This document shows positions 20,076-28,053 of a stretch of 64,000 bases of DNA, in pieces (within the stretch, counting starts at the first letter, position 1; every line of letters starts with the position of its first letter). Origin of the DNA: Planctomycetota bacterium (lineage in GTDB: Bacteria; Planctomycetota; PLA2; JAEUHO01). The position numbers and the translations under genes were made by a program. Under the pieces are notes generated by a model that was not told the DNA's origin, ran no database searches, and was given only the letters and a program-made list of their open reading frames with translations. Location: NCBI GenBank assembly GCA_029259775.1, contig JAJDEN010000015.1:275348-339347 (forward strand). The letters run 5' to 3'.

Positions 20076-20959
20076 TCCTCTACGGGGTCGCAGGCTGGTC
20101 CTACGACGACTGGCACGGGCCCGTCTACCCACGTCGCAAGCCCCCGGCGTTCCATCCGCTCCGCTACCTCGCGCAGTTCCTCGACCTGATGGAGATCAAC
20201 AGCACGTTCTACGCGCTGCCGCGGCCCGACTACGCCGAGCGCTGGGTCAAGCTCGTCGACGACGTGCCGGACTTCCGGTTCACGGCCAAGCTCCATCAGT
20301 CCTTCACCCACGGCCCGCTCGAGGACGTGCGCGCGGACGCGGCCGAGGCCTTCCGTCTGGGCGTCTCACCGCTGGCGGAAGCCGGTCGCCTGCTGGGCCT
20401 TCTCGTGCAGTTCCCCGTGACGTTCCGGGAGAACGCCGCGGGCTGGGAGCGCGTGGAGCGGATCCGGGCGCTGTTTCCCTCGGAACACCTCGTGCTGGAG
20501 CTGCGCCACCGCGGGTGGTTCGAGCGCTCGGCGCAAGAGCGCTTGGCGACGCTGGGCTACGGGCTTGCGCACATCGACCTCCCCGCCGCGCGCGATCACC
20601 CGCCGGCGGACCACGGCTCCCTCCAGGGGCCCGCGTACCTCCGCCTGCACGGGCGCAATCGGTCGACGTGGTTCGATCGGAAGGCCGGACGGGATGCCCG
20701 CTACGACTACCGCTATGCCAAGGACGAGATCAGCGATCTGACGCGCAAGCTGCGGACGCTGGAGAAGCGCAGCGAGAAGGCCCTGCTCGTGACGAACAAC
20801 CACTTCGGCGGTCAGGCCGTCGCCGCGGCACTCGAGATCAAGGCCGGCGTAGCGGCCGCGACCGGCGGCGAGCCTCCGCTCGCGCCCGGTCCTCTCGTCG
20901 AGGCGTTTCCCGATCTGCGCTCGCTCGTGCGCGTGCACGGGCAGCAGACGTTCTTCTAG
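20072..20959 (+). CDS. DUF72 (YecE-like) family protein
   Basis: 295 residues, GTG start, overlapping the S9 peptidase stop as GTGA and so translationally coupled. The sequence has the DUF72 signature: GVAGWSYDDWHGPVYP at the start, 'YLAQFLDLMEINSTFYALPR' near 30-50, 'FTAKLHQSFTH' near 70, 'RLLGLLVQFP' near 110-120, 'LELRHRGWF' near 145, and 'YLRLHGRN' near 190. The fold is a TIM barrel; the biochemical activity of the family is not established. Coupling to an exported peptidase does not obviously explain its role. Confidence 0.9.
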   Translation: MILYGVAGWSYDDWHGPVYPRRKPPAFHPLRYLAQFLDLMEINSTFYALPRPDYAERWVKLVDDVPDFRFTAKLHQSFTHGPLEDVRADAAEAFRLGVSPLAEAGRLLGLLVQFPVTFRENAAGWERVERIRALFPSEHLVLELRHRGWFERSAQERLATLGYGLAHIDLPAARDHPPADHGSLQGPAYLRLHGRNRSTWFDRKAGRDARYDYRYAKDEISDLTRKLRTLEKRSEKALLVTNNHFGGQAVAAALEIKAGVAAATGGEPPLAPGPLVEAFPDLRSLVRVHGQQTFF

Positions 20960-20968
20960 GGTGCGCGT

Positions 20969-21649
20969 CTAGCCTGCGAGTTCGTCGCGCAGTCGCACCA
21001 GACCGACCTCGGTCTTCATGTCGCGGATGCGACCGTCGCGGCACATGCGGATCGCTTCGTGCAAGTCCACGAGGAGGACCTCGCCCGCCTCTTCCATGAC
21101 CGAGCCGTCGCCGATCGGCGCCCCCCGCTCGTCCAGGTCCGTCGCGATCGAGCGGTAGTGCACGCGTTCGTCCGAGATGCCTGGGGTGGCGAACAGCGGT
21201 GCGCCCAGCGGCTTCATGGCGGCGGGCGGTACGTCGTAGCCGGCTTCTTCCAGGCACTCCAGCGCGGCACGTCGCTCGACGCCGCCCGGGCCCGCGTCGT
21301 CCGGTTCCAGCAGGCCGGCCACGAGCTCGATGAGCATCACGTCCTCGGTCAACTCGGCGTGGGGGATCTTCTTGGCCGGACGGAAGTGCAGCGGAGGGCG
21401 AACCCCCGTGCGCAGGGCGACGCGTACGGTGCCGTCGTCCCTTCGCTCGTAGGGCACGACGGCGACGGCATCGATCTGCACGCGCGAGACGAGGTCGCAC
21501 GGGTAGGGCTCCGAGAAGCTGCCGTCGTCGTAGCGGTTGCGCAGTGTGAGCCGGCGGAAGCGGAGGAAGCCCTCGTCCGGACCGAGGTCGGCCGTGCGGT
21601 CGGCTACTACCTCGATGTCGACGACGTTGCGCGTAGGCGGCTCGTTCAC
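20969..21649 (-). CDS. Nudix hydrolase family protein
   Basis: 226 residues. The Nudix box is present in modified form: GLLEPDDAGPGGVERRAALE followed by CLEEAGYDV, with a lengthened spacer after the first Gly and Leu-Glu in place of Arg-Glu, while the metal-binding EE pair is kept. The family cleaves nucleoside diphosphates linked to another group. The GTG at 21647-21649 is chosen because AAGGGAG precedes it and it avoids overlap with the radical SAM gene, which ends 11 bases upstream; an ATG at 21680-21682 is the alternative. It is the third gene of a compact operon with the radical SAM and Gfo/Idh genes. Confidence 0.8.
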   Translation of the reverse strand: MNEPPTRNVVDIEVVADRTADLGPDEGFLRFRRLTLRNRYDDGSFSEPYPCDLVSRVQIDAVAVVPYERRDDGTVRVALRTGVRPPLHFRPAKKIPHAELTEDVMLIELVAGLLEPDDAGPGGVERRAALECLEEAGYDVPPAAMKPLGAPLFATPGISDERVHYRSIATDLDERGAPIGDGSVMEEAGEVLLVDLHEAIRMCRDGRIRDMKTEVGLVRLRDELAG

Positions 21650-21659
21650 GCCGGCTCCC

Positions 21660-22934
21660 TTAGAGGAAGTAGTCCTCGGCATCGGCGACCGGTCCGTCGG
21701 TCAGGCCACGCGGATCCTCGATCGCCTGCTCGATCCACCAGTTGGTGTCGTTGTAGAGGCACGTCACCTCGCGGCACTCCGAGGTCGCGTCGAAGCGGCC
21801 CAGGATGGCGGCGGTCGCGTCGGCGGCCTGGCGCGTGGCGTCCTCGCTACTGAAGGCGGTGGCCGCGTCGATGCGCGCCTTGGGCACGCCGCGGTGGGCC
21901 GGGCAGTTCCAGAGCCCCAGCGGCGAGAGCACCTGGCGCAGGGCCTGCATGTGGCAGGTGTGCGGTTGCTGCGTCCACTCCCGCCAGCGGCCTGACTCCA
22001 GGAGCTTGAGGTTGATGCTTTCGAGCACGGCGAAGTCGTCGCTCGCGAAGGCACGCGCCTCGCCGATGCGCTCGTGGATGCGCGCGACGATCTCGGCGAC
22101 CTCGGCCTTGGCGGCGTCCGGGTCCATCACCTCGGCGCCGTCGTCGGTCCGCGTGAGGAACGGCTTGTAGGAGATGTAGTCGAACAGATGGTCGCGCGCG
22201 AGCTGCGCGGCGCGCGGGATCTCGTCGAGGTTCTCGATGACCTCGGGTGCGCCCGCGCCACGTTCGCTGCCTTGCCACGTGATCACGAAGCTGAAGCCGA
22301 TGCGCGGCTTGGGATTGACCGCCTTGATGGGGGGGATCCCCGCGCAGATCTCCTCGAGCGTGACGGGCTTCTTGGGCTTGTGCATCGCCTGGAACGTGGG
22401 GTCCGTCGCGGCATCGAGGCTCAGGCGGATCCAGTCGTTCTCATCGAGGCGATCGATGACGTCGAGGATGCGGTCGTTGCGCCCGCCGTTGCTCACTACG
22501 GCGACCTGGAGTTCGAGGTCCTTGAGGAAGCGCACGAAGTCGGCGAACTTCGGGTAGACGGTCGGCTCGCCGCCCCCGATGAGAATCACGGACTTCATGC
22601 CGCGCTCGGCCATCGTCTCGATGGAGGTGCGCAGCTTGGTGTCGTCGTAGGAGATCCCGCTGTTGAGGATGTCCCAGTCGATGCAGTGGTCGCACGCGTA
22701 GTTGCAGGCGGTCGTGAGGTCGAGGTTGATCGAGAGCGGTGCCCAGGCCGGCATGGCGGGCTCGGTCGCGCCCGCGGCAGCGGCCGCACGGCGCGACTTC
22801 TGCCATGCGACGTAGTCGACCACCCGGCTGTGGAAGGCCGGCTGCCGCAGCTTGCGCACGAAGTCGTGGATGGGCGCGTGCACGAGCGGCTCGTCATGCT
22901 CGGTGGATGCGGGGGGGGGCGTGTCGGCGCTCAC
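21660..22934 (-). CDS. Radical SAM protein with C-terminal cysteines
   Basis: 424 residues from a GTG start. Cys77, Cys81 and Cys84 form CNYACDHC, the CxxxCxxC site of the SAM-bound [4Fe-4S] cluster. GGGEPTVYP follows as the SAM-binding GGE motif. Further cysteines in TCHMQ, NCPAHRG, SEC and VTC towards the C-terminus could hold an auxiliary cluster, as in SPASM or twitch domains. An N-terminal extension of about 70 residues is unassigned. The GTG lies two bases past the stop of the oxidoreductase gene. The substrate is unknown; the Gfo/Idh and Nudix partners hint at sugar or nucleotide-linked chemistry, which is inference. Confidence 0.85.
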   Translation of the reverse strand: MSADTPPPASTEHDEPLVHAPIHDFVRKLRQPAFHSRVVDYVAWQKSRRAAAAAGATEPAMPAWAPLSINLDLTTACNYACDHCIDWDILNSGISYDDTKLRTSIETMAERGMKSVILIGGGEPTVYPKFADFVRFLKDLELQVAVVSNGGRNDRILDVIDRLDENDWIRLSLDAATDPTFQAMHKPKKPVTLEEICAGIPPIKAVNPKPRIGFSFVITWQGSERGAGAPEVIENLDEIPRAAQLARDHLFDYISYKPFLTRTDDGAEVMDPDAAKAEVAEIVARIHERIGEARAFASDDFAVLESINLKLLESGRWREWTQQPHTCHMQALRQVLSPLGLWNCPAHRGVPKARIDAATAFSSEDATRQAADATAAILGRFDATSECREVTCLYNDTNWWIEQAIEDPRGLTDGPVADAEDYFL

Positions 22935-22936
22935 GG

Positions 22937-23890
22937 CTAGGTCCCATCCTCGGATGTGCCGTGCGTTGTGCCCGGCACCGCCTCCATCAGGCGGACGAGA
23001 TGCCGCATGCCGGGCAGGAGAGCGGGATCGAGCCCGCGTGGCCTGCCGGAGGCGACCTCGTCGAAGAACGAGCCTACGAGCAGGGGGGTGGGATCGGGCA
23101 TCGGAACCCGGCGACCCTCGCGGGTGAGCTCCAGGGTGTAGGGCGACATGGACGTCACGACGCGGGTCGCGATCGCGCCATCGAAGCCGTAGGCGGCCAC
23201 ACGCGGCGGTGCAGGCATCAGGCCCAGCTCGAGCTCGCAGTGGATCGTGTGCTTCCCCGAGCGGTAGCCGAAGGCGATCGAGCCGCCGTGGGCGTCGTAG
23301 TGGGCGCGACCCCCGGTGACCGCGGCCTCGGGGTCCGGCAGGACCGTCGCGAGGAGGCTCAGCGGGTGCGAGAGGCTGGCCAGGAACATGTCGGCGCCTG
23401 GTGTGGTCGGCGAGAGCCGCATGAAGAACCGCTCCGGCAGCGCCGGCGTCTCGGGTACCAGCTCGCGGTAGGTGGCAAGGGTGTAGGGCCACTGCGCGTT
23501 CACCCGCAGGACGAGGCCGGCGTCGAAGAAGGCGCGACCCATGCGCTCCGCGCGCAGGTCGGGATCGGCCCCGCCCCAGAGGAGCGGCTTCTCGCAGAGC
23601 ACATGCAGCTGATGGTCCAGGGCCGCGGTCAGCCAGGCTTCGTGGGTGTCGCGCGGACTCGCGATGACGAGCGCGTCGAGGTCCGGTACGGCGAACAACG
23701 CCTCGGCTGTCGATGTAGCTACGGGCGCTCCACCCAGGACCGGTGCGAGGCTCGTCGCCGCCGCGGAGGCGGTCTCCGGGGTCGTCCCGTAGACCGCGGC
23801 GACGGTGGCCCCGGCCTGATGGCAGAACGTCGCGAGATGTTCTCCGATGCCCTGCTGGGCTCGGCGGGCTCCGATGACGGCGACGCGCAT
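22937..23890 (-). CDS. Gfo/Idh/MocA-family oxidoreductase
   Basis: 317 residues. MRVAVIGARRAQQGIGEHLA is the N-terminal Rossmann NAD(P)-binding segment, though its glycine pattern is less canonical than GxGxxG. ALVIASPRDTHEAWLTAAL and HVLCEKPLL near residues 95-120 are the typical family motifs, with the catalytic Lys in EKP. The family usually oxidises or reduces sugars or other polyols. First gene of the operon with radical SAM and Nudix genes. The ATG at 23888-23890 was preferred over one 60 bases upstream; TACCTT eight bases before it suggests a near-leaderless start. Confidence 0.85.
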   Translation of the reverse strand: MRVAVIGARRAQQGIGEHLATFCHQAGATVAAVYGTTPETASAAATSLAPVLGGAPVATSTAEALFAVPDLDALVIASPRDTHEAWLTAALDHQLHVLCEKPLLWGGADPDLRAERMGRAFFDAGLVLRVNAQWPYTLATYRELVPETPALPERFFMRLSPTTPGADMFLASLSHPLSLLATVLPDPEAAVTGGRAHYDAHGGSIAFGYRSGKHTIHCELELGLMPAPPRVAAYGFDGAIATRVVTSMSPYTLELTREGRRVPMPDPTPLLVGSFFDEVASGRPRGLDPALLPGMRHLVRLMEAVPGTTHGTSEDGT

Positions 23891-23898
23891 GCCGGGAC

Positions 23899-23904
23899 AA
23901 GGTA
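23899..23904 (-). promoter_or_regulatory. -10-like TACCTT before the Gfo/Idh operon
   Basis: TACCTT on the minus strand ends eight bases before the chosen ATG, giving a predicted leader of about two bases. The divergent small gene at 23949 starts 44 bases away. Confidence 0.3.
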
Positions 23905-23948
23905 CAAAGGCGGGCCGCGAATCCAGACCGTCATCGACAGGAGCTGCC

Positions 23949-24269
23949 ATGGGAACCGAGATCTGTCAGGCCGTGTATCGCCCGAAGCCGGGCAAGGACG
24001 ATGAGCTGGCGGCCTTGATCGCGGGCCACGTACCGATGCTGCAGGCCGAGGGCCTCGCCACGGACCGTGCCCCGATCGTGATGCGGTCCGGCAAGGACGG
24101 CACCTTCATCGAGGTCTTCGAGTGGGCGACCGAGGGCGCGGCCAGCCAGGCGCACACCAACCCCGAGGTCCAGAAGATCTGGGGCGCGATGGGGGAGGTG
24201 GCCGACTTCCTGACCCTCGCCGACGTCCCCGAGGCCACGGACCGCTTCGCGCATTTCGGGCCCGCCTAG
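23949..24269 (+). CDS. Small ABM-fold (dimeric alpha/beta barrel) protein
   Basis: 106 residues. The order of elements fits the antibiotic-biosynthesis-monooxygenase/dimeric alpha-beta-barrel fold: QAVYRPKPGKDDELAALIAG (strand-helix), RAPIVMRSGKDGTFIEVFEW (hairpin), then ASQAHTNPEVQKIWGAMGEV (helix). The fold covers small oxygenases as well as non-enzymatic proteins, so no reaction is assigned. AGGAGCTGCC before the ATG is a good ribosome binding site. It is divergent from the Gfo/Idh-radical SAM-Nudix operon. Confidence 0.65.
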   Translation: MGTEICQAVYRPKPGKDDELAALIAGHVPMLQAEGLATDRAPIVMRSGKDGTFIEVFEWATEGAASQAHTNPEVQKIWGAMGEVADFLTLADVPEATDRFAHFGPA

Positions 24270-24694
24270 CGCACGCAGCCAGAGCGCGTCCCCTTGGTTG
24301 GGCACGGCGCCAGATGATGTCCGCTGCTCTGGCGCGGCATCCGGCGTCTCAGGCCACCCTCAAGGGCGTAGGTTTCTGCGCTCACGATGCGGAACCGGGG
24401 AGGCGAAAGGGAGGGAGCCACGGCGGGGGCGGCCTTGGGCTCTCCTAGCCTGGAATCCTGGCGGCTTCGTCGCCGCTCCGCTGTGGCCAGGCGAGAAGCC
24501 TGCGGAGCGCCGAGCCAGCCGTGGTGACCTGCCTCCTTCCCCCCTGCGGGGTAGAGGCTGGCTCGGTGCTACCGACGCCTGCCCCACGTAGGGAACCCGA
24601 ACGTCGATCGTGACGTGGCAGGGCCAAGAGCAACTCGGCGGTCCGCGCGGTAGCGCGGCACAGAGCGGAGTCCCCCCGTGACGAGGGAACAGAG
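24270..24694. other. Intergenic stretch without a convincing gene
   Basis: No reading frame here has good coding character. An inverted repeat GCGCCAGA (24307-24314)/TCTGGCGC (24328-24335) could end the upstream transcript but lacks a T-tract. A short CCGCGC/GCGCGG hairpin lies at 24643-24658, downstream of the tmRNA 3' end. Nothing else is seen. Confidence 0.6.
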
Positions 24695-25049
24695 TGGTGG
24701 AGGCGGGGGGAATCGAACCCCCGTCCCGAGACGGATCCGTACGAGCCTCTACGCGCGTAGTCCTTGTACTTGATTCTCATCTCGTAGGACGCCCGGGACA
24801 GGCTCCCTACAAGACCAGCGAGTAAGTTCTCACCGACAGCATCGACTCGCGGCGATGCGTCGGCCAGTTCACCTTATGGCGACCTGATTCCCTCGGTGAA
24901 CAGGAGGGAGAGGTCGCGCAACTTAATTAAGCTGCGAGTGCGTAGTTGCTGTTGGCAACTGAGTTTTCCAGGCTTTGTTGACGAGGATGGCCTGGGTCCC
25001 CGGCGCGCCACCCGCACACACCTACGTCCGGTCGAATCCGTTCGCCCCC
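24695..25049 (-). ncRNA. ssrA: Transfer-messenger RNA (tmRNA)
   Basis: About 355 nt on the minus strand. The 5' end reads GGGGGCGAACGGATTCGACC, the usual tmRNA start. The 3' end reads GGGGGTTCGATTCCCCCCGC then CTCCACCA, giving a T-arm and encoded CCA. The 5' GGGGGCG and 3' CGCCTCC strands form a 7-bp acceptor stem with one G-U pair. The internal tag frame encodes ANSNYALAA and a TAA stop. tmRNA with SmpB rescues ribosomes stalled on broken messages and tags the product for proteolysis. smpB lies 2.4 kb away. The pseudoknots were not traced base by base. Confidence 0.95.
24927..24956 (-). other. tmRNA tag-peptide reading frame (ANSNYALAA-stop)
   Basis: GCC AAC AGC AAC TAC GCA CTC GCA GCT TAA on the minus strand. 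The YALAA end is the standard degradation signal read by ClpXP-type proteases. The TAATTAA after the last Ala is a doubled stop context. Confidence 0.9.
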
Positions 25050-25177
25050 GCGCACATGCCGTGCGCAGGATGACCCGACGGAGAAGCCCCGAGGGCGCCT
25101 GCGGCGAAGTCGATGTCGGATGACAGTGGACGCGGTCCAGCGGTGGACCGGTCCATTCCTGCGAAAGAGCAAGGCGC

Positions 25178-25183
25178 ATTGTA
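25178..25183 (-). promoter_or_regulatory. -10-like TACAAT, possible tmRNA promoter
   Basis: TACAAT matches TATAAT at five of six bases and faces ssrA. A weak -35 (GCGTCA) sits 17 bases upstream. Transcription from here would give a precursor with a 5' leader of roughly 120 bases to be removed. Confidence 0.35.
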
Positions 25184-25283
25184 GGGCGCGCGGGAGGCGC
25201 TGACGCTTGGATGCCGAGCGGGTCTCACGGAACAGGGCATCACGGAAGAGGGTCTGGTGGCTCGATAACCGGGCCCACATCGG

Positions 25284-25289
25284 TAGACT
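25284..25289 (+). promoter_or_regulatory. -10-like TAGACT before the PLD-like lipoprotein gene
   Basis: TAGACT is the same hexamer as upstream of acnA. It leaves a short leader containing GGCGGAGG before the ATG at 25306. Confidence 0.4.
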
Positions 25290-25305
25290 CCCCGGCGGAG
25301 GCCCG

Positions 25306-26961
25306 ATGAACCACGCTGCCCGCATCCCCGCAACCATCGTCCTGCTGCTGATTCCGTTCGCCGCCGGCTGCTGTTGCGGTCCCGCTGCGACCACAGCCAG
25401 CACCCCTGGTACGCCCACGACCACGGTCGTCGTCAGCCAGGTCGAGCGTGACGCCGAGCGACTTGCGCTGCTCTACCAGCGGGCCAAGAGCGGCAAGGCG
25501 ACGGCGGCTGAGGGCATCGGCTTGCTGAAGGAACTGCACCTGGGCAAGCGCCTCAAGCCCGCACTCACGCGCTTGCTGCGCGACTTCGCTGGGAGCTCCG
25601 AGGCCGTGCAAGGCCTGCTGAAGCAAAGGGAGTACTTCGGCGAGCTGATCCAAGCAGAACTCTGCATCCGTGGCGTCGTCCCGGCGTGTTCCAAGATCAC
25701 CTACGAGCCGTGGAGCCAGATTGGCGCGCGTCACGATGCGTTGATGGCCAACGTCAAGCCCGGTGCTCTCACCGCCGACCCGACGCTCGCCGAGATCGCT
25801 CGTCTGGGGGGCTCGTCCTGGACTGGCGGCAACGCCGTGGAGACGCTCATCGACGGATCCGCGTCGTGGGCCAAGCGGCGCGAGATGCTCGCGGGGGCCA
25901 AGCGCAGCATCGATGTGCTGACCTGGGCGTTCTACGACGACCACACGGGCTGGACCGCGGCGCGGGCGCTGGCGCAGAAGGCCAAGGAGGGCGTGCACGT
26001 GCGCGTCATGCTGGACCGACGCGTCGCGACCCACGCTCCGTACCAGGCCGTGGCCGACTGGCTTCGCAAGCAGGCCTTCGCTCCGACGTCGGACGGCAGC
26101 GGCAAGGGCTCGCTCCAGCTCATCGGGTGGCAGGACCCGGAGCGCCCGTTCGACGGCCAGCACCGCAAGATCTTCATCGTGGATGGCCGGCACCTCGTTG
26201 CCGGCGGCATGAACTACGGTGACTGGTACAGCCACCAGAACCCGAAGGAAGCGAACCGTTGGCGCGACACGGACGTCTACGTCCGGGGGTACGCCGCCAT
26301 GGACGCATCGCGGTTGTTCCACTCGCTCTGGAACGAACAGATCCGGAAGCGCGGCCTGAAAGTCCAAGCCTCGCCGTTCGTTGCCAGGCAGCCGCTCCCG
26401 ACGACCCAAGGGGGCGAGGCCGTGGCCGTGGTGTCGCACCAGGCCGGCCGGGACGAACACATCCTGCTGTCGTTGCTGCGCGCCATCGAGGCCACGACGA
26501 CCAGCATCGACATCGAGATGGCCTACTTCATCCGCATCCCGTCGATGGCTTCGGCCCTGCGTCGTGCCATCGCGCGAGGCGTGAGGGTGCGCCTGCTCAC
26601 CAACAGTGCGGAGAGCGTGGATGAGACCCTGATCTCGAGCGCGATCCTCACCACGGCGAAGGAACTGTCGGACGCCGGCGCGGAGGTCTACCTACGCCGG
26701 GGCTCGACGTTGCATAGCAAGTTCATGATCCTCGATCGGACGTTCACGTCGATCGGCAGCTACAACCTCCATCCGCGCTCCTACCGCATGGAGGGGGAGG
26801 TCATGTTCCACATCGTCGGCACCACGACGGCGGCATCGCTCACGGCGGCGTTCGAGAAGGACATCCAAGCCGCGGACAGGATCGACCCGACCAAGCCGCT
26901 TGCCATCCCGACCAATCCACTCACCGTGTTGGCGTTGCGCTTCTTCCCCGACCAGCTCTGA
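25306..26961 (+). CDS. Phospholipase D / cardiolipin synthase-like lipoprotein
   Basis: 551 residues. A signal peptide ends in the lipobox FAAGC with two further Cys. Residues about 45-160 are a helical region of unknown role. Two HKD domains follow: HRKIFIVDG with His286 and HSKFMILDR with His470, each followed by the expected GG.NYGD and GSYNLHPRS segments. Two HKD motifs are needed for one active site, which cleaves or transfers phosphodiester head groups. A lipid anchor places this enzyme outside the inner-membrane cytoplasmic face, unlike classical cardiolipin synthases that have transmembrane helices. The exact substrate is open. The ATG follows GGAGG. Confidence 0.88.
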   Translation: MNHAARIPATIVLLLIPFAAGCCCGPAATTASTPGTPTTTVVVSQVERDAERLALLYQRAKSGKATAAEGIGLLKELHLGKRLKPALTRLLRDFAGSSEAVQGLLKQREYFGELIQAELCIRGVVPACSKITYEPWSQIGARHDALMANVKPGALTADPTLAEIARLGGSSWTGGNAVETLIDGSASWAKRREMLAGAKRSIDVLTWAFYDDHTGWTAARALAQKAKEGVHVRVMLDRRVATHAPYQAVADWLRKQAFAPTSDGSGKGSLQLIGWQDPERPFDGQHRKIFIVDGRHLVAGGMNYGDWYSHQNPKEANRWRDTDVYVRGYAAMDASRLFHSLWNEQIRKRGLKVQASPFVARQPLPTTQGGEAVAVVSHQAGRDEHILLSLLRAIEATTTSIDIEMAYFIRIPSMASALRRAIARGVRVRLLTNSAESVDETLISSAILTTAKELSDAGAEVYLRRGSTLHSKFMILDRTFTSIGSYNLHPRSYRMEGEVMFHIVGTTTAASLTAAFEKDIQAADRIDPTKPLAIPTNPLTVLALRFFPDQL

Positions 26962-27000
26962 TCTCATTCGAGGGCTTGGAAGGCGCAGCCGTTCCAGGCG

Positions 27001-27378
27001 CTACTTGTCGAGCTCGGCCTTGAACTCATCGTGGGCGGCCTTGAAGGCATCACGTGCCTTGACCCAGTTCTCGCCGGTGGCGTCCTTGGTCCTGGCGTAG
27101 GCCGCTTCGACCTTCTTCCACTTCGCGTCGAGGGCCACCTTGGCATCAGCGCTCCAGTCGGCGCTCTTCTCCTTGGCCTTGGCCCACTGGCCTTCGAGGT
27201 CCTTCATCTTGTCGCCGAAGAGGGCCAGGGCCTGGTCCTTCTTCTCGGCCCCGTACTCGGCGACGGCCTTCCAGGTGCCAGCGGCCTTGTCGCCGATGTT
27301 CTTCAACTTCTCGTTGTCTCCGCACCCGGCGGAGAGAAGGAGGGCGAGGGAGCAGACCAAGCTGATGATGCGTGACAT
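27001..27378 (-). CDS. Small helical lipoprotein
   Basis: 125 residues. MSRIISLVCSLALLLSAGC is a signal peptide with lipobox SAGC. The rest is a single highly charged, Lys/Ala/Asp-rich helical stretch with Trp spaced at intervals (TWKAV, QWAKAK, DWSAD, KWKKV, NWVKA), probably a coiled coil. No family is recognised; the arrangement recalls small periplasmic or outer-membrane coiled-coil lipoproteins. AAGGAGA precedes the ATG well. It is convergent with the PLD-like gene, with 39 bases between. Confidence 0.7.
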   Translation of the reverse strand: MSRIISLVCSLALLLSAGCGDNEKLKNIGDKAAGTWKAVAEYGAEKKDQALALFGDKMKDLEGQWAKAKEKSADWSADAKVALDAKWKKVEAAYARTKDATGENWVKARDAFKAAHDEFKAELDK

Positions 27379-27482
27379 GGGGAAGTCTCCTTGGTCAGAG
27401 GGTACGTCGGCGGCGAGCGAAGTGTCAGGCGGGCAGGACCGGGGGGATGCGCGGGTGGGCCGGGCCCGGCGGAGTTCCCGAG

Positions 27483-27974
27483 CTACGTGATCTCGCGGAT
27501 GCGCTTGCGGTCCTGCTTCTCGCGTTCGTACGAGCGCTTGTCGCCCTTGCGACGGCCGCGCCCCAGGCCGAGTTCGACCTTCACGCGCGGGCCCTTGAAG
27601 TACATCTGCAGCGGGACGAGCGTCTGCCCCTTGGCCTCGAGCTTGTGTACGAGCTTGAGCAGCTCGCGTTTGTGCAGGAGGCACTGTCTCGGCCGCGCGG
27701 GCTCGTGGTTCATGGTGGAGGCCTGCTGGATGGGCAGGATGTGGACGCCGTAGAGCCATAGCTCGTCGCCCTGGAAGCGTGCGTACCCCTCGGCGATGGT
27801 CGGTGTGCCGTTGCGGAGGGACTTCACCTCGGTGCCGAGAAGGATCAAGCCGGCCTCGATGGTGGACTCGATGACGTAGTTGCGGCGCGCCCGGCGGTTC
27901 GTGGCGAGCACGATCCGCCCCGTCCCCTCCTCGGGCTTGCGGTCCTTCGTCTGCTTCTTGCTCTTGCGGCTCAT
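27483..27974 (-). CDS. smpB: SsrA-binding protein SmpB
   Basis: 163 residues, normal length. ATNRRARRNYVIESTIEAGLIL and GTEVKSLRNG near residues 24-57 are the conserved SmpB core, and HKRELLKLVHKLEAKGQTLVP near 100-120 follows. The C-terminal basic tail (GRGRRKGDKRSYEREKQDRK) is the part that enters the mRNA channel of stalled ribosomes. It binds tmRNA, whose gene lies 2.4 kb away on the same strand. The internal ATG at 27972-27974 is chosen as it gives the expected N-terminus. Confidence 0.95.
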   Translation of the reverse strand: MSRKSKKQTKDRKPEEGTGRIVLATNRRARRNYVIESTIEAGLILLGTEVKSLRNGTPTIAEGYARFQGDELWLYGVHILPIQQASTMNHEPARPRQCLLHKRELLKLVHKLEAKGQTLVPLQMYFKGPRVKVELGLGRGRRKGDKRSYEREKQDRKRIREIT

Positions 27975-28039
27975 GTCGTCGGGGCGTCGTCTTTCGGTGC
28001 GCGCTGGCTCCGGGCGCACGGTCCCGGGCGGGGGCCGCG

Positions 28040-28045
28040 TATCCT
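28040..28045 (+). promoter_or_regulatory. -10-like TATCCT of a probable near-leaderless promoter
   Basis: TATCCT ends eight bases before the ATG of the HEITH lipoprotein gene. No ribosome binding site fits in the gap. Confidence 0.35.
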
Positions 28046-28053
28046 ACGCGCCC

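Noticed and set aside
22935..23900. Extension of the radical SAM frame upstream over the Gfo/Idh gene
   Set aside because: The extra codons give an Arg/Pro-rich sequence without motifs and lie over a well-supported gene. The GTG at 22932-22934 is a natural start.
24307..24335. Hairpin GCGCCAGA/TCTGGCGC as an intrinsic terminator
   Set aside because: The stem is perfect but no T-run follows on either strand, so it is only mentioned as possible structure.
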